Shown: positions 1 to 10,100 of the stretch, one piece after another | Layout: every line of letters begins with the position of its first letter | How positions within the stretch are numbered: the stretch's first letter is position 1 | From: Flavobacterium johnsoniae | Lineage (GTDB): Bacteria; Bacteroidota; Bacteroidia; Flavobacteriales; Flavobacteriaceae | DNA: 64,000 nt | Direction: 5' to 3' | NCBI RefSeq assembly: GCF_030388325.1 | Contig: NZ_CP103794.1 | Coordinates: forward strand, 1,116,001-1,180,000 | Made by a program: the position numbers and the translations under genes | The notes under the pieces: generated by a model | Told to the model about the DNA's origin: nothing | Databases searched by the model: none | The model's input: only the letters and a program-made list of their open reading frames with translations

Positions 1-695
1 GAAACGGAATTTTAAAAATCAAGATTTCTTATTTCGCACCAGATTTTACTCAAATAAGAGCTTTAGTAAAAATTGCAGCTCCAGGAATTTTGCAATTCGT
101 AATTGCTTCTTGCAGTTGGATTTTCTTAGCACAATTAGTAGCAACAACTGGCGGAGATCACGGTTCAGCAGGTTATCAAACGGCGCTTAGAATTATGATG
201 TTTTTTATTCTTCCGGCTTGGGGATTAAGTAATGCCGCTGCGACTTTGGTTGGACAGAATTTAGGTGCTAAACAAATTGAACGCGCCGAGAAATCTGTTA
301 TGACAACAGCAAGATATAATGTAATTTTCATGGCTTCAATTATGGTTATTACTTTGGTCTTTGGAAAATATATTATTTCATTTTTCACGAATGACGAACA
401 GGTTAAAACTATAGCAATCGAAGCGTTACAAATCATGAGCGTAGGTTTTATTTTCTACGGAATTGGAATGGTTTTAATCAATACTTTCAACGGAGCGGGA
501 GATACCTGGACACCAACCGGAATTAACTTTTTCGGTTTTTGGCTGTTTCAAATTCCGCTCGCTTTTGTATTAGCGAAACATTTCAATATGGGACCAACTG
601 GAGTTTTTATCGCTATTCCCGTTGCTGAAACTGCTATTACGCTTGCTGGAATTGTTTTTTATAAGAGAGGAAAGTGGAAGCGAGTTCAGGTTTAA
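1..695 (+). CDS. MATE-family multidrug/Na+ antiporter, 3' part only
   Basis: The reading frame is open from the first full codon of the window (position 3), so the gene starts upstream and only about 230 C-terminal residues are present. The first in-frame start-like codon inside the window (TTG at 90) is not the real start. The protein is very hydrophobic with about six membrane segments. Stretches such as PAWGLSNAAATLVGQNLGA and a later NTFNGAGDTWTPT are typical of the second half of MATE (NorM/DinF type) exporters, which extrude cationic drugs or metabolites using Na+ or H+ gradients. Family assignment is firm; the substrate cannot be read from the sequence. Confidence 0.85.
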   Translation, partial: NGILKIKISYFAPDFTQIRALVKIAAPGILQFVIASCSWIFLAQLVATTGGDHGSAGYQTALRIMMFFILPAWGLSNAAATLVGQNLGAKQIERAEKSVMTTARYNVIFMASIMVITLVFGKYIISFFTNDEQVKTIAIEALQIMSVGFIFYGIGMVLINTFNGAGDTWTPTGINFFGFWLFQIPLAFVLAKHFNMGPTGVFIAIPVAETAITLAGIVFYKRGKWKRVQV

Positions 696-754
696 TTTTG
701 TACAATATTTCTCAAAAATTTGCGTTGAATTTATTTAACCAAAAACATAGATTT

Positions 755-1357
755 ATGAAAACCAAGATCAAATTTTTAGTAGTTTTATCCCTAGTTGTAT
801 TTGCATTTATGGCCTTTAAGCCAGTAGATAAAAAAATAGTTGTAATAGATGCTGGTCATGGCGGAGATGACTTTGGTGCATCCTTGAATGGTTTGCAGGA
901 AAAAATAATCGTAGAAACAATTGCTAAAAAAATTAAAGCCCAGAATAAAAATGAGAACCTAGAAATTGTTTTGCTTCGTGAAGGTGATCATTTTATGGAA
1001 TTAAGTGAAAGAGTTTCTATCATCAATAACCTGAAACCGGATTTAGTAATTTCATTACATGTTTCTGTCAATCCAAATAATAAGACAAATGGAGTACAAG
1101 CTTTTATTTCGTCAAAAAAAACATTTTATGATCAGTCAAAAGAAATGGCTGAAAGTATGATAGACAATATCGCTGCAACGGGAAACCTTGCTAAAAGAAG
1201 GATAAGTGAAGCACCTTTCTACATTTTAAAAAATTCTGAATGCCCTTCAATGTTTTTAGAAATGGGCTTTTTATCTAATGAAAATGACAGAAGTTACATA
1301 ACCAGTGAAAAAGGGCAAGACGAAATTGCTACTAAAATCTTAGAATCACTAAAATAA
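755..1357 (+). CDS. Secreted N-acetylmuramoyl-L-alanine amidase (Amidase_3)
   Basis: A 200-residue protein starting at ATG 755 with a clear signal peptide (MKTKIKFLVVLSLVVFAFMAF). A GTG further upstream at 674 would overlap the MATE gene and add a non-signal-like leader, so ATG 755 is preferred. The Amidase_3 fold is shown by VVIDAGHGGDDFGA (first zinc His), GLQEK (zinc Glu), VISLHVSVNP (second zinc His) and MFLEMGFLSN with the catalytic Glu near the C-terminus. It should cleave the amide bond between MurNAc and L-Ala in periplasmic peptidoglycan, acting in cell separation or wall recycling. It is a minimal single-domain form with no SPOR or LysM domain. A strong hairpin terminator follows directly. 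Confidence 0.9.
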   Translation: MKTKIKFLVVLSLVVFAFMAFKPVDKKIVVIDAGHGGDDFGASLNGLQEKIIVETIAKKIKAQNKNENLEIVLLREGDHFMELSERVSIINNLKPDLVISLHVSVNPNNKTNGVQAFISSKKTFYDQSKEMAESMIDNIAATGNLAKRRISEAPFYILKNSECPSMFLEMGFLSNENDRSYITSEKGQDEIATKILESLK

Positions 1358-1362
1358 AACAT

Positions 1363-1394
1363 AAAAAGACCTTCAAATTTTTGAAGGTCTTTTT
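1363..1394. terminator. Rho-independent terminator after the amidase gene
   Basis: The stem AAAAAGACCTTCAAA pairs with TTTGAAGGTCTTTTT over a very short loop, with a T-run on either strand, starting six bases after the stop codon. The symmetric A/T flanks allow it to work in both directions, although dusB ends about 160 bases away. Confidence 0.85.
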
Positions 1395-1407
1395 TTATGA
1401 GCATTTT

Positions 1408-1507
1408 TGTCATTTCGACGAAGGAGAAATCTCCACGAGAAGCTCGACAAAGATTGGATTTTCGTTACGGAGTTACTTGCGGAGATTTCTCCTTCGTCGA
1501 AATGACA
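1408..1507. repeat. Intergenic 27-bp perfect inverted repeat
   Basis: The arms at 1408-1434 and 1481-1507 are perfect reverse complements over 27 bp (beginning TGTCATTTCGACGAAGGAG), separated by 46 bases. The element lies between the amidase terminator and the convergent dusB gene. It carries no open reading frame and resembles dispersed REP-like palindromic elements common in Flavobacterium spacers. Its function is unknown. Confidence 0.8.
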
Positions 1508-1551
1508 ATGATTGCGTTTAATTTTGTTTAAAATTAAAGTTTTTTAAAATT

Positions 1552-2544
1552 CTAAACAAACTCATATCCAGCATAAACCTCTTCAATCTCTTTCATAATT
1601 GCGAATAAATCTTCTGGAGCATCAGTTGTAACTAATTTTTGTTTGAATTCTTTAAACGAATGAATTCCTTTGAAATAATTGGTGTAATGACGACGCATTT
1701 CTACAATTCCCAAACGTTCCCCTTTCCAGTCCATTGACCATTGCAAATGATTTCTTGCAGCTTCAACGCGATCGATAACCGTTGGAGCAGGTAAGTGTTC
1801 ACCTGTTTTAAAGAAATGTTTGATTTCGTTAAAAATCCACGGATAACCAATCGCAGCGCGGCCAATCATGATTCCGTCAATTCCATATTCGTTTTTATAT
1901 TTTAATGCCTTTTCTGGACTGTCGATATCGCCATTTCCGAAAATCGGCATTGTAATTCTTGGATTGTTTTTTACACGTGCAATGTGCGACCAGTCAGAAT
2001 GACCTTTATACATTTGCGCACGAGTTCTAGCATGGATTGTTAAAGCTTGAACGCCAATGTCTTGAAGTCTTTCAGCAACTTCATCAATATTGATAGAGTT
2101 TTCATCCCAGCCCAAACGGGTTTTTACTGTAACAGGCAAATCAGTTCCTTTGATAACCGCTTGTGTCAAACGCACCATCAAATCAACATCTTTCAAAACT
2201 CCAGCTCCAGCACCACGGCAAACTACTTTTTTTACTGGGCATCCAAAATTAATGTCAACCAAATCAGGTTTTACAGTAGAAACAATTTTAGACGACATCT
2301 CCATTGCCTCTTCATCACCACCAAAAATCTGAATTCCGACAGGACGTTCGTAATCAAAAATATCCAGCTTCATACGGCTTTTTATAGCGTCACGAATTAA
2401 TCCTTCCGAAGAAATAAATTCAGAATACATCATGTCAGCACCATGCGTTTTGCATAATCTGCGAAACGGTGGATCACTAACATCTTCCATCGGAGCTAGT
2501 AATAAAGGAAATTCGGGTAATTCTATGTTGCCAATCTTGACCAT
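1552..2544 (-). CDS. dusB: tRNA-dihydrouridine synthase
   Basis: A 330-residue FMN enzyme that reduces uridines in the tRNA D-loop to dihydrouridine. The N-terminal LLLAPMEDVSDPPFR is the Dus barrel start. DINFGCPVKKVVCRGAGAG holds the catalytic Cys (about residue 102). TVKTRLGW and TIHARTRAQMYKG are the FMN/tRNA-binding strands, and NGDIDSPEKAL and IMIGRAAIGYPW close the barrel; a small helical domain follows. The ATG at 2544 is chosen because residues encoded further upstream do not resemble the family and lie in a likely promoter (TAATTTTG at 2560-2567, minus strand). It is monocistronic and convergent with the amidase. The dusB label is by resemblance; other Dus paralogues cannot be excluded. 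Confidence 0.9.
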   Translation of the reverse strand: MVKIGNIELPEFPLLLAPMEDVSDPPFRRLCKTHGADMMYSEFISSEGLIRDAIKSRMKLDIFDYERPVGIQIFGGDEEAMEMSSKIVSTVKPDLVDINFGCPVKKVVCRGAGAGVLKDVDLMVRLTQAVIKGTDLPVTVKTRLGWDENSINIDEVAERLQDIGVQALTIHARTRAQMYKGHSDWSHIARVKNNPRITMPIFGNGDIDSPEKALKYKNEYGIDGIMIGRAAIGYPWIFNEIKHFFKTGEHLPAPTVIDRVEAARNHLQWSMDWKGERLGIVEMRRHYTNYFKGIHSFKEFKQKLVTTDAPEDLFAIMKEIEEVYAGYEFV

Positions 2545-2614
2545 CTTCGTAATTTTTTGCAAAATTACAACTTTTCTTCGAATTGGCGTGATATTAGGTG
2601 CAAAGTGACATAGT

Positions 2615-2686
2615 GACAAAGTTGCAAAGGTTTTTCTATCAGCCTTTTACAAAACCTTTGTCCCTCTGAACCTTTGCAACTTTGTC
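2615..2686. repeat. Intergenic inverted repeat, 16-bp arms
   Basis: GACAAAGTTGCAAAGG at 2615-2630 is the perfect reverse complement of 2671-2686, with a partial third copy (ACCTTTGTCCC) inside the loop. It occupies the spacer between the pigment locus end and dusB and is one of several unrelated palindromic families in this window. Confidence 0.75.
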
Positions 2687-2695
2687 CCTAAAAAA

Positions 2696-3982
2696 TTATC
2701 TGTAATCAAAAAACCGAATTGGTTTTCTACTCATTGGATTAAAAACCAATGGATTCAAAACTTCTTTCGAAGCAAATTCAATTTTTGGAGTTACTCTCAG
2801 TTTGGCTCTAAAGTGATCTTTTATTTCCTGAAGAAATTCTGGAGTTTGATTTTTGGAAGCAATTTTAATTACAATTTCATCAGTACCTAAATCGTTTGTA
2901 GAGATTTCGATTAGATGATTTTCGATAGTATCAAAACTGCTTAAAACATCGTTCATCGCTGGCGGATAAAGGGTTGTTCCTTTGTATTTTATCATTTGTT
3001 TTTTACGCCCAACAACTGGGCCAACGCGCAACGTGTTTCGCCCGCAAGCGCAAGGTTCGTTGTGAAGTTGTACAATATCTCCGGTTTTAAAACGCAATAA
3101 AGGCATTGCTTCAATTCCTAAAGTAGTAAAAGTCAATTCGCCTGTTTCGCCATTTTTTACAGGAATATTATTTTCGTCTAAAACTTCAACAATAATCAAT
3201 TCTGGATGATGATGTCCGCCTTTTCCATGTTCACATTCTGTAAAAGCGGTGCTCATTTCTGTCGAAGCGTAAGTCGAAAACAACTTAATATTCCATTTAT
3301 CCGTGATTTTTTTAGATAGAATATTCATAGAAAAATCCTGTTCTCTCAAAGATTCTCCAATGCAAATTGCACCTTTTATGCTCGAATTATTATAATCGAT
3401 TCCATGAATTTCGGCATATTCAATTAATTTTAAAAGGAAAGAAGGAACTGTAATTAAATAACTCGGATTGTATTTTAAAATAGAATCCCACTGCATTTCT
3501 GGAATTCCCGCACCAACGCGAATAACGCCAACTTTCAATTTTCGAAGACCCAGAAAATAAGCCAAACCAGCCATAAATTTCCTGTCAATTGTTGTCATTA
3601 ATTGTACCACATCGCCTTCTGCAATTCCTGCACAGGCAAAAGAAATGGCTTCATTATAAGCCAAACGATCTAAATCAGAATCGGTTAAACCAAAAGTTAC
3701 AGGATCGCCTAAAGTTCCCGAAGTCGAAGCATAATCTATAATTTTATGTTGCGGAACACACAAAAAATCATCGTTATATTGTTGTAAATCTTCTTTGGTC
3801 GTAACAGGTAAATGTTGTAAATCTTCTAAAGTTTTAATTTTAGAAATATCAATATTTTGTCCGGCAAAAAGTCTTTTGTAAAAAGGAGAATTCTCGCTGA
3901 TATATGCTAAAAGTTCAACTAATTTTTGTTCTTGAAAAATTTTAATTTCTTCTAAAGAATCTTTTTCTATTGCTGGAATCAT
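2696..3982 (-). CDS. AMP-dependent aryl-acid ligase (phenylacetate-CoA ligase-like), flexirubin locus
   Basis: A 428-residue adenylate-forming enzyme of the PaaK-like branch. YASTSGTLGDPVTFGLT is the phosphate-binding loop, STYASTEMSTAF the A5-like motif, LLRFKTGDIV holds the ribose-binding Asp, and GRKKQMIKYKGTTLYPP leads to a small C-terminal domain. In pigment loci this enzyme activates 4-hydroxycinnamate for loading onto an acyl carrier protein, and the tyrosine ammonia-lyase at 33272-34792 would supply that acid. Its start overlaps the stop of the upstream C45-type gene by an ATGA, so the two are translationally coupled. It is the last gene of the pigment locus. The substrate is inferred from context. 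Confidence 0.85.
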   Translation of the reverse strand: MIPAIEKDSLEEIKIFQEQKLVELLAYISENSPFYKRLFAGQNIDISKIKTLEDLQHLPVTTKEDLQQYNDDFLCVPQHKIIDYASTSGTLGDPVTFGLTDSDLDRLAYNEAISFACAGIAEGDVVQLMTTIDRKFMAGLAYFLGLRKLKVGVIRVGAGIPEMQWDSILKYNPSYLITVPSFLLKLIEYAEIHGIDYNNSSIKGAICIGESLREQDFSMNILSKKITDKWNIKLFSTYASTEMSTAFTECEHGKGGHHHPELIIVEVLDENNIPVKNGETGELTFTTLGIEAMPLLRFKTGDIVQLHNEPCACGRNTLRVGPVVGRKKQMIKYKGTTLYPPAMNDVLSSFDTIENHLIEISTNDLGTDEIVIKIASKNQTPEFLQEIKDHFRAKLRVTPKIEFASKEVLNPLVFNPMSRKPIRFFDYR

Positions 3983-5643
3983 TTTAATTTTCTTTTGACT
4001 TTTTTTAAATATTTTTCAATCTTTTCTTTATCTGGAACTGTTGTAATTTCGTGGGTTAAAGCTTTTTCAAAATTAAGCTTTGCCTGCAAGAATTCCTTTT
4101 TTTGGTAAAAGTACAATCCTGCTTTATAATACACAACCCAATAATCAGGGTTTAATGATTGATAATATTGAAGAAACTCTGGAGAAATGGTTTCTTTGTT
4201 TTCTAGAAGCGAGTCCATTTTATGATCTTCAACTTTAAATTTTTTATAATTCTGAAAAGCAGTTGTTTCCAAAAAAGAATCTTTGGCAATATTTAGATTT
4301 TCTGTTTGAAATGATTGCGGAATATTTTTGTTTTGATTGAAAATTAAATTCAAATCATAACAAACAAATTCTCCCAATTGATACGGATTTGCAGAAACCC
4401 AAACCAATTTTTCTTTCGGTTTAAAGATAATTCCATGATGCGCCAGTAATTGATTTAGTGCTTTTTCATTTCCGAATCCTAATGGAATGTTTTTTAAACC
4501 TTCTTTATTTCGAAGAATTTCAGATGCAATTTTCGGATTCACTTTCGGATTTTCAGACAGCAATTCCTGCATTTTTTCAAATCGATATTCCGAATGGCTG
4601 TTTGCAATTTGTTCAAGATTTCTTTTATCTGTTGCAAAAGCTTCGCCTTGAAAATGATTCGAACAAATTAATTGATCAGAATTTGGAACATCGTAAACGT
4701 CCATTTTGTTTGGTGAAACTTCAATTAAAATGGCTTTATTATCGTTGGCGCTTCCAACCATAATCGATTCAGAAACAAACACTTTTCTGTGTTTTGCAAT
4801 GGCAATCGCCTCGTCTAAATTTTTAGCGTGCTGTAAAATTTCACGGGTTAAAATCGAAATCGGCGTTTTCGCGCTAAGCGGAATTTTAGATTTTGAAGCA
4901 TTTATCGTTACAGTCAAACCTTCTAGATTCATTCCAGAAACGGCTCCAATCATTCCGGGCCAAGTCACCATCATAAACGGGTTTCCTTTTTTCGGTTTTA
5001 TGAAAGCGGCTATTTTATTTTCCGCGAAAGCGTCATTCACATAAAAATCAAAATTTCGGGCGAGAATCAAATTTCCATCTTCCGATTTTTCATTCCAAGC
5101 CGCAAAAGAAGAACAGCCAACTAAAGCCAAATCTTGTAAAGCGTGCCCAATATCGTGCGCCGCGTGCAAATACAAACTGCGCTGATATTGTGGCGCGATA
5201 TTATCAAATTCGTTCGAAGTATATTGAGAAACACCGTAAATTTCGGTCTGATATTCGTTTGGAACATTCAAATACAATTTACGATTGAACCATTTTAAAA
5301 ACTGACGAAGTATTTTCTGTTGAAATTTTGACGGAACAAAATCGGTTATTTTGGAGAAAAAAATGCGCTGTTGTTTTTTTAAAAGCGAATCAGTTAAAGC
5401 GCCAGTTGTCAACCCAATTTCTAGCGGATCACCTTCAACGTACAATTCCCAAACGCCTTGTTTATTCTTTAAAAGTGAATTTTTTCCAGAGAAGAAAACG
5501 CTGTCTGAAACTTTCTCAACAATAGGTTTTGTAGTGTTGTAAGCAGTAAGATCTGGTTTATGATGTTTTGATTTGGAAGTGCCGCAGGAAGTGAGCAAAC
5601 TTAAAAAACCGATAAAAAAGAAGTATAGAATTCGGTTTTTCAT
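3979..5643 (-). CDS. C45-family NTN-hydrolase/acyltransferase lipoprotein with C-terminal TPR-like helices
   Basis: 554 residues. A lipoprotein signal ends at Cys20 (LLTSCGTSK), placing the protein in the envelope. The acyl-CoA:6-APA acyltransferase-like (peptidase C45) core shows VGCSSFAAW, where Cys177 would become the N-terminal nucleophile after self-cleavage, followed by ILARNFDFYVNDAF and WPGMIGAVSGMNLEGLTV. The last 70 residues (NPDYWVVYYKAGLYFYQK then FLQAKLNFEKAL) look like two TPR helices. Known relatives hydrolyse or form amide/ester bonds of acyl compounds. In a flexirubin locus it could act on the pigment ester or its precursors in the envelope; this is inference. It is coupled by ATGA to the ligase gene. 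Confidence 0.75.
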   Translation of the reverse strand: MKNRILYFFFIGFLSLLTSCGTSKSKHHKPDLTAYNTTKPIVEKVSDSVFFSGKNSLLKNKQGVWELYVEGDPLEIGLTTGALTDSLLKKQQRIFFSKITDFVPSKFQQKILRQFLKWFNRKLYLNVPNEYQTEIYGVSQYTSNEFDNIAPQYQRSLYLHAAHDIGHALQDLALVGCSSFAAWNEKSEDGNLILARNFDFYVNDAFAENKIAAFIKPKKGNPFMMVTWPGMIGAVSGMNLEGLTVTINASKSKIPLSAKTPISILTREILQHAKNLDEAIAIAKHRKVFVSESIMVGSANDNKAILIEVSPNKMDVYDVPNSDQLICSNHFQGEAFATDKRNLEQIANSHSEYRFEKMQELLSENPKVNPKIASEILRNKEGLKNIPLGFGNEKALNQLLAHHGIIFKPKEKLVWVSANPYQLGEFVCYDLNLIFNQNKNIPQSFQTENLNIAKDSFLETTAFQNYKKFKVEDHKMDSLLENKETISPEFLQYYQSLNPDYWVVYYKAGLYFYQKKEFLQAKLNFEKALTHEITTVPDKEKIEKYLKKVKRKLK

Positions 5644-5650
5644 AACTAAA

Positions 5651-7168
5651 CTATTCAGATGCTTTTTTAATTTTTTCCAGCAGATATTCTTTTCCTACAA
5701 TTTCTGAGCAAGTTACAACAGCTCCAACCGTAACACCCAAGACTCCGTGCATGTTAATACTTTGGCCTGTAAGATAAAGATTTTCTATCTTAGTTTTAGA
5801 AGGAATTAAAGTTTTCATCGGATTATTTGAATCTTTAACATATCCGTACATATTGCCGCCGTCACCGCCAATGTAATCGCGATAAGAAAGTGGTGTAGAA
5901 GTATGAACTGATTTTATACAATCTCTAATTCCTGGAAATTTCTTTTCTACTTCGTCTAAAAATTTAGCTGCTTTTTTGGCTTTGAAATCCTCATAAGTTT
6001 CTCCTCGTTCATTTTCGTCAAAAGTGGTGTTAAAGGTATTTTCCCAATCTTTAACTTCCTCGTATTTCATGTAAGTCAAAAACGTGATTCCGTCTGCCCA
6101 TTCTTCGTCTTTTTTTGACGGACTCATAGAAGCCATAAACGTTTTGGGCCATGAATTTTCATCATATTCATAAGAACTCCAAACATCGTTGCTACTTTTA
6201 AAATGGTAATAATTATGATTGATGTATTTGAAAGTTTTGGGTTTAAAAACGATGTACAAACTGAAAGCAGAAAGTACGCTGTCAAGATTTTGAATTCTAC
6301 TGAAAAAGGGTTTTCTAAAATTTTCCTGACCCGCCAATTTCAAAGTCGTTTTGGGTTCGATGTTAGAAATGAAATACGTTCCCGAAACTTCTGTTCCGTC
6401 TTTCATTTTCACCAAATTCACTTTATGATTTTCAATTTCAATTTTGGTGACTTCTTTATGTTTAAAAAATTCGCCACCGTATTTTTTAAGCTGTTTTAAA
6501 AGTTGTTTGGTAATCTGACTTCCGCCGTTTATACAGCGCCAAGAACTTTCGATATAAGAATTTACGATTAAGGCGTGAACGTAAAATGGCGATTTATCGG
6601 CAATTCCGGCGTACAGAAAATTGGAACCCGCCAAAACGGCTTTTAATTTTTCATTTTGTGTGAAAGAATCGATGGTTTCTTTTGCATTAAGCGTTAAAAC
6701 TTCATCGTTATATCTGCCTTCAGATTCGAGATTATAAAGAGGAAAAGCTTTGCAAACTTCTTTTATTTTTTGACAATATTGCTCCAGATTTTCTTTTTCT
6801 TCTGGGAAAAAATGCGTCAGTTTTTCAATGAAATTTTCGAAACCTTGTGCGTGCGGATATTCAGTTTTATCATCATCAAAAGAAATAATATCGAAACCAT
6901 TTTCATCTAATTTTTTGAGATTCAAATGATCCATTATTCCGATGTATTTGAAATATTGATAAAGATTTTGACCTTCGCCTAAACCACCGATATAATGAAT
7001 TCCAGTATCAAAAATGGTTTTATCTCGAACGAAAGTCTGAAGATTTCCTCCGTATTGATTGTTTTTTTCGAGTACACAAACGTTGTAGCCTTCTTTTGCC
7101 AGAATAACGGCAGAAACCAATCCGCCTAAACCGCTGCCAATTATGACTACATCGTACTCTTTTTTCAT
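5651..7168 (-). CDS. FAD-dependent phytoene-dehydrogenase-like oxidoreductase
   Basis: 505 residues. The N-terminal VVIIGSGLGGLVSAVILAKEGYNVCVLEKN is the FAD Rossmann motif, followed by QYGGNLQTF. The C-terminal LYLTGQSINMHGVLGVTVGAVVT is the second flavin contact found in the CrtI/retinol-saturase/COG1233 family. The substrate cannot be read. In dialkylresorcinol/flexirubin loci a flavin oxidoreductase is expected to aromatise the cyclohexenone made by DarA/DarB or to act on the polyene. No carotenoid genes are nearby, so carotenoid desaturation is unlikely. The start overlaps the stop of the upstream RND-acyltransferase gene by one base (TAATG), indicating a shared transcript. Confidence 0.8.
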   Translation of the reverse strand: MKKEYDVVIIGSGLGGLVSAVILAKEGYNVCVLEKNNQYGGNLQTFVRDKTIFDTGIHYIGGLGEGQNLYQYFKYIGIMDHLNLKKLDENGFDIISFDDDKTEYPHAQGFENFIEKLTHFFPEEKENLEQYCQKIKEVCKAFPLYNLESEGRYNDEVLTLNAKETIDSFTQNEKLKAVLAGSNFLYAGIADKSPFYVHALIVNSYIESSWRCINGGSQITKQLLKQLKKYGGEFFKHKEVTKIEIENHKVNLVKMKDGTEVSGTYFISNIEPKTTLKLAGQENFRKPFFSRIQNLDSVLSAFSLYIVFKPKTFKYINHNYYHFKSSNDVWSSYEYDENSWPKTFMASMSPSKKDEEWADGITFLTYMKYEEVKDWENTFNTTFDENERGETYEDFKAKKAAKFLDEVEKKFPGIRDCIKSVHTSTPLSYRDYIGGDGGNMYGYVKDSNNPMKTLIPSKTKIENLYLTGQSINMHGVLGVTVGAVVTCSEIVGKEYLLEKIKKASE

Positions 7169-10100
7169 TATTTTTTCTTTAAAACAAGTAAAGCATTTTC
7201 TTCCGAAATAATTTCAAAACTAGAATCAAACTGATTTTTCAAATTTGAACAATTCACTAAAATTACAAAAGAAACATTTAAACTGATTTTTTCTAAATCG
7301 TTTTGATAACTTTCATCAGAAATAAGCAGAACATCAAACTCATTTTCAAATGCCGATTCTAATTTGTCAACATAAATTATTTTTCTCTTTTTAAGGAAAT
7401 AATTTGTTTTGGCAACCAGTAATTTTTCTTCATCATTTATAAAAGAAACTATTTTTCGTTGTGGTTCTTGCAACGCTAATAAAACATCCAATTGCCCGTA
7501 ATCATTTGCTAAATGCAAGATTTTTGCTTTTGGCTGAATTTGTTTATTTAAATTATAATATGTTTCTAGATTTTGTTTCAGATCTTTTTTGACGCTGTTT
7601 CCAACTTCGATTTCTTTATAATCGTAACTGTTGATCAACATTGATTTGAAATAATCTGCGCCTTCAAGCTGTTCGCGAATTTTACGATATTCTGCTTTAA
7701 AGAACGAACTAATTTGTTTGGTTCTTTCGGCATAATTAGTTCCAAATGAAATATTTTCAGGAGTTATTCTTTCTAATATTGTAACGGTAAGTGAGCTTTT
7801 GTGAATGACAAAATCGCCTTTCGGAATCGCTTCTGAAGCACCGTGAATTACAACAGGAATAATATCTAATTTAAATTCTTCTGCCAAAAAGAAAGCTCCT
7901 TTATGAAATCTCTTGATTACATTATTTTCTGAGCGAGTTCCTTCTGGAAAAACCATTAATGAATATCCTTCGTTTACTTTTTTACGCAAATGTTCAACGC
8001 CGCCTTCGATTCCTTCTGAAACAGGATAAAAACCTGCTTTTCTAACAATTCCGCCAAAAATAGGAGAGTTGTAAACCCAGTCGCTTACCAGAAAAATGAT
8101 TTTTGGACTCAGACTTCCAATAGCTAAAATGTCGATAAAAGAGGAATGATTGGCAATAATTACGGCTGGTTTTTCGAAAGTTTCATTGTAATTATTGACG
8201 ATTTTTTTGCGAATGAAAGGATTTGAATATAAAACCGATTTCATCAATTTTGAAACTACATATCGAAAACCTTTCATTTTTGTTTTCGCGTCAAGCGGAA
8301 TAATCGGCATTAATGTAAAGCTGAAAATTGACATTACAATTCCGCCCAAACCATAATAGGCAAACGAAATAACACCATGAATAAAAGTGCGTAATTGAAA
8401 AGGCGGATTTCCTTTTTTAGAACGATTTGACAAAAATAATTTGAATAGAATCGGATAGAAAATAAACGTAATAATTAATGCTGCAAAAACTCCAATTAAT
8501 GAAACCGACGAAATAGATGTTAATGCTGGATGTTTTGCAAAAATCATCGCGCCAATTCCGAGAATGGTTGTAATTACCGCTAGAATAATTGACGTTCTAT
8601 AAATGGCAATTTCGTTTTTTCCGTTGGTATATTCTTTTTGAAGTGCGCTTGTCATAAAAATACTAAAATCGACTCCGTGACCAAAAATCAAAGTGCAGAC
8701 AATCATACTGAAAATATTCATTTGAATGCCAAAAACGCCCATAATTCCTGCGGTTACAATTCCTGTCAACGCAATTGGAATACAGCTGATAATAACCAAT
8801 TCGATTCTTCGGAAAAAGAAAAACAAAATCAGAATTACGGCAACAAAAGAATAATTGACAAGAGAATTAAAATCGGTTTTTAAAGTGCTGAAAAACGTTT
8901 CGTTCATTTGCTGACGATCGATTGCAATAACATTTTCTTTTGCTGAAGCTGATTTTACAAATGCATCTCGCTGTTCTGGCGTAACTTTTACTAAAGTAGA
9001 AATCGTATAAAAATCATTTTTTTCTGTAATGAATTCTTGTAATTGAAGCGCTTTAATTTTTAAAAATTCAGTTGCAGAAACAGGTTTGAAATCAAAATCT
9101 AAATGATCGAAAAATAAAGAATAAGTAGTTGGTTTAAAACCAAGTTTTGAACCTTCGGAAATCAATTCAGATTGTACGAATTGTTTTTTCTGTGAAGTCC
9201 AAAATGAATTCCATTTTTCAATTTTTTGTTGTTGTTCTTTTTGAGAAAGTACGATGCCGCCAACAGAACTAAAGTTTAGAATTTTATCTTGATTTTTTTC
9301 TTTTGATAAATCAGAAAAAAGTTGGCTATTATGTTGCAAAGCTTCTTCCATTGTTTTTCCATAAGAAGCGACATAAATCGTTTTGGAAGTTAAACTTGTG
9401 CTTTCTTCCAATTGTTTTTCGGCAGCTTTAATATCTTTTGGAATAAAATTTAGCTGAGACAAATCATTATTGAAACCAACATCATTATAAGTAAAACAAC
9501 AGATAATCGTGATGATAACACAAAGTCCGATTAAGATTTTATTGTTGTGAAATGAAAAATGCGCCATTTTATCAATCACATTTTTCTTATGTTCTGCCGG
9601 ATTTTCTTTTGGTTTGTATAAATGAGGAACAATTAAAAGAGAAAAAATAGCCGAAGCCATTACAATAACGGCGGCAAAAATTCCCAAATCATTCAGCGCG
9701 TCAGATTTTACAAAAAGCAGACATAAAAAAGCAACCGCAGTTGTAGAGCTACTCATTATTACAGGCATTGTGATGTCTTTGTATAAAGTCTTTACATCGC
9801 TGTTATGTTTGTAATGCGTGAGAATATGAATAGAATAATCGATTGTAATTCCCAATAAAATAGAACCAATTCCTAATGAAATTGCCGAAATCTGTTCTCT
9901 AACAAAATATAAAAATGCAACGGCAAATAAACCTCCAAAAACCGTCGGTAGAAAAATTATCAGCGGAATTAAAACTTTGCGGTAGAATAAAATCAGAATT
10001 AGCATTAAAGTAAACATCGCGATGGATGTTGTCAAAATAATATCGCCTTTTATCTGATTGGCATTTGCAACAGCAATTAAGGCAGAACCAAAATAACTAA

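Noticed and set aside
674..754. Longer amidase beginning at GTG 674
   Set aside because: It would overlap the MATE gene, precede the signal peptide with 27 non-signal residues and has no support over ATG 755.
5651..7168. Carotenoid (phytoene) desaturase
   Set aside because: There are no crtB, crtZ or related genes nearby, and the gene is coupled to aryl polyene/dialkylresorcinol genes; only the broader family is shared.
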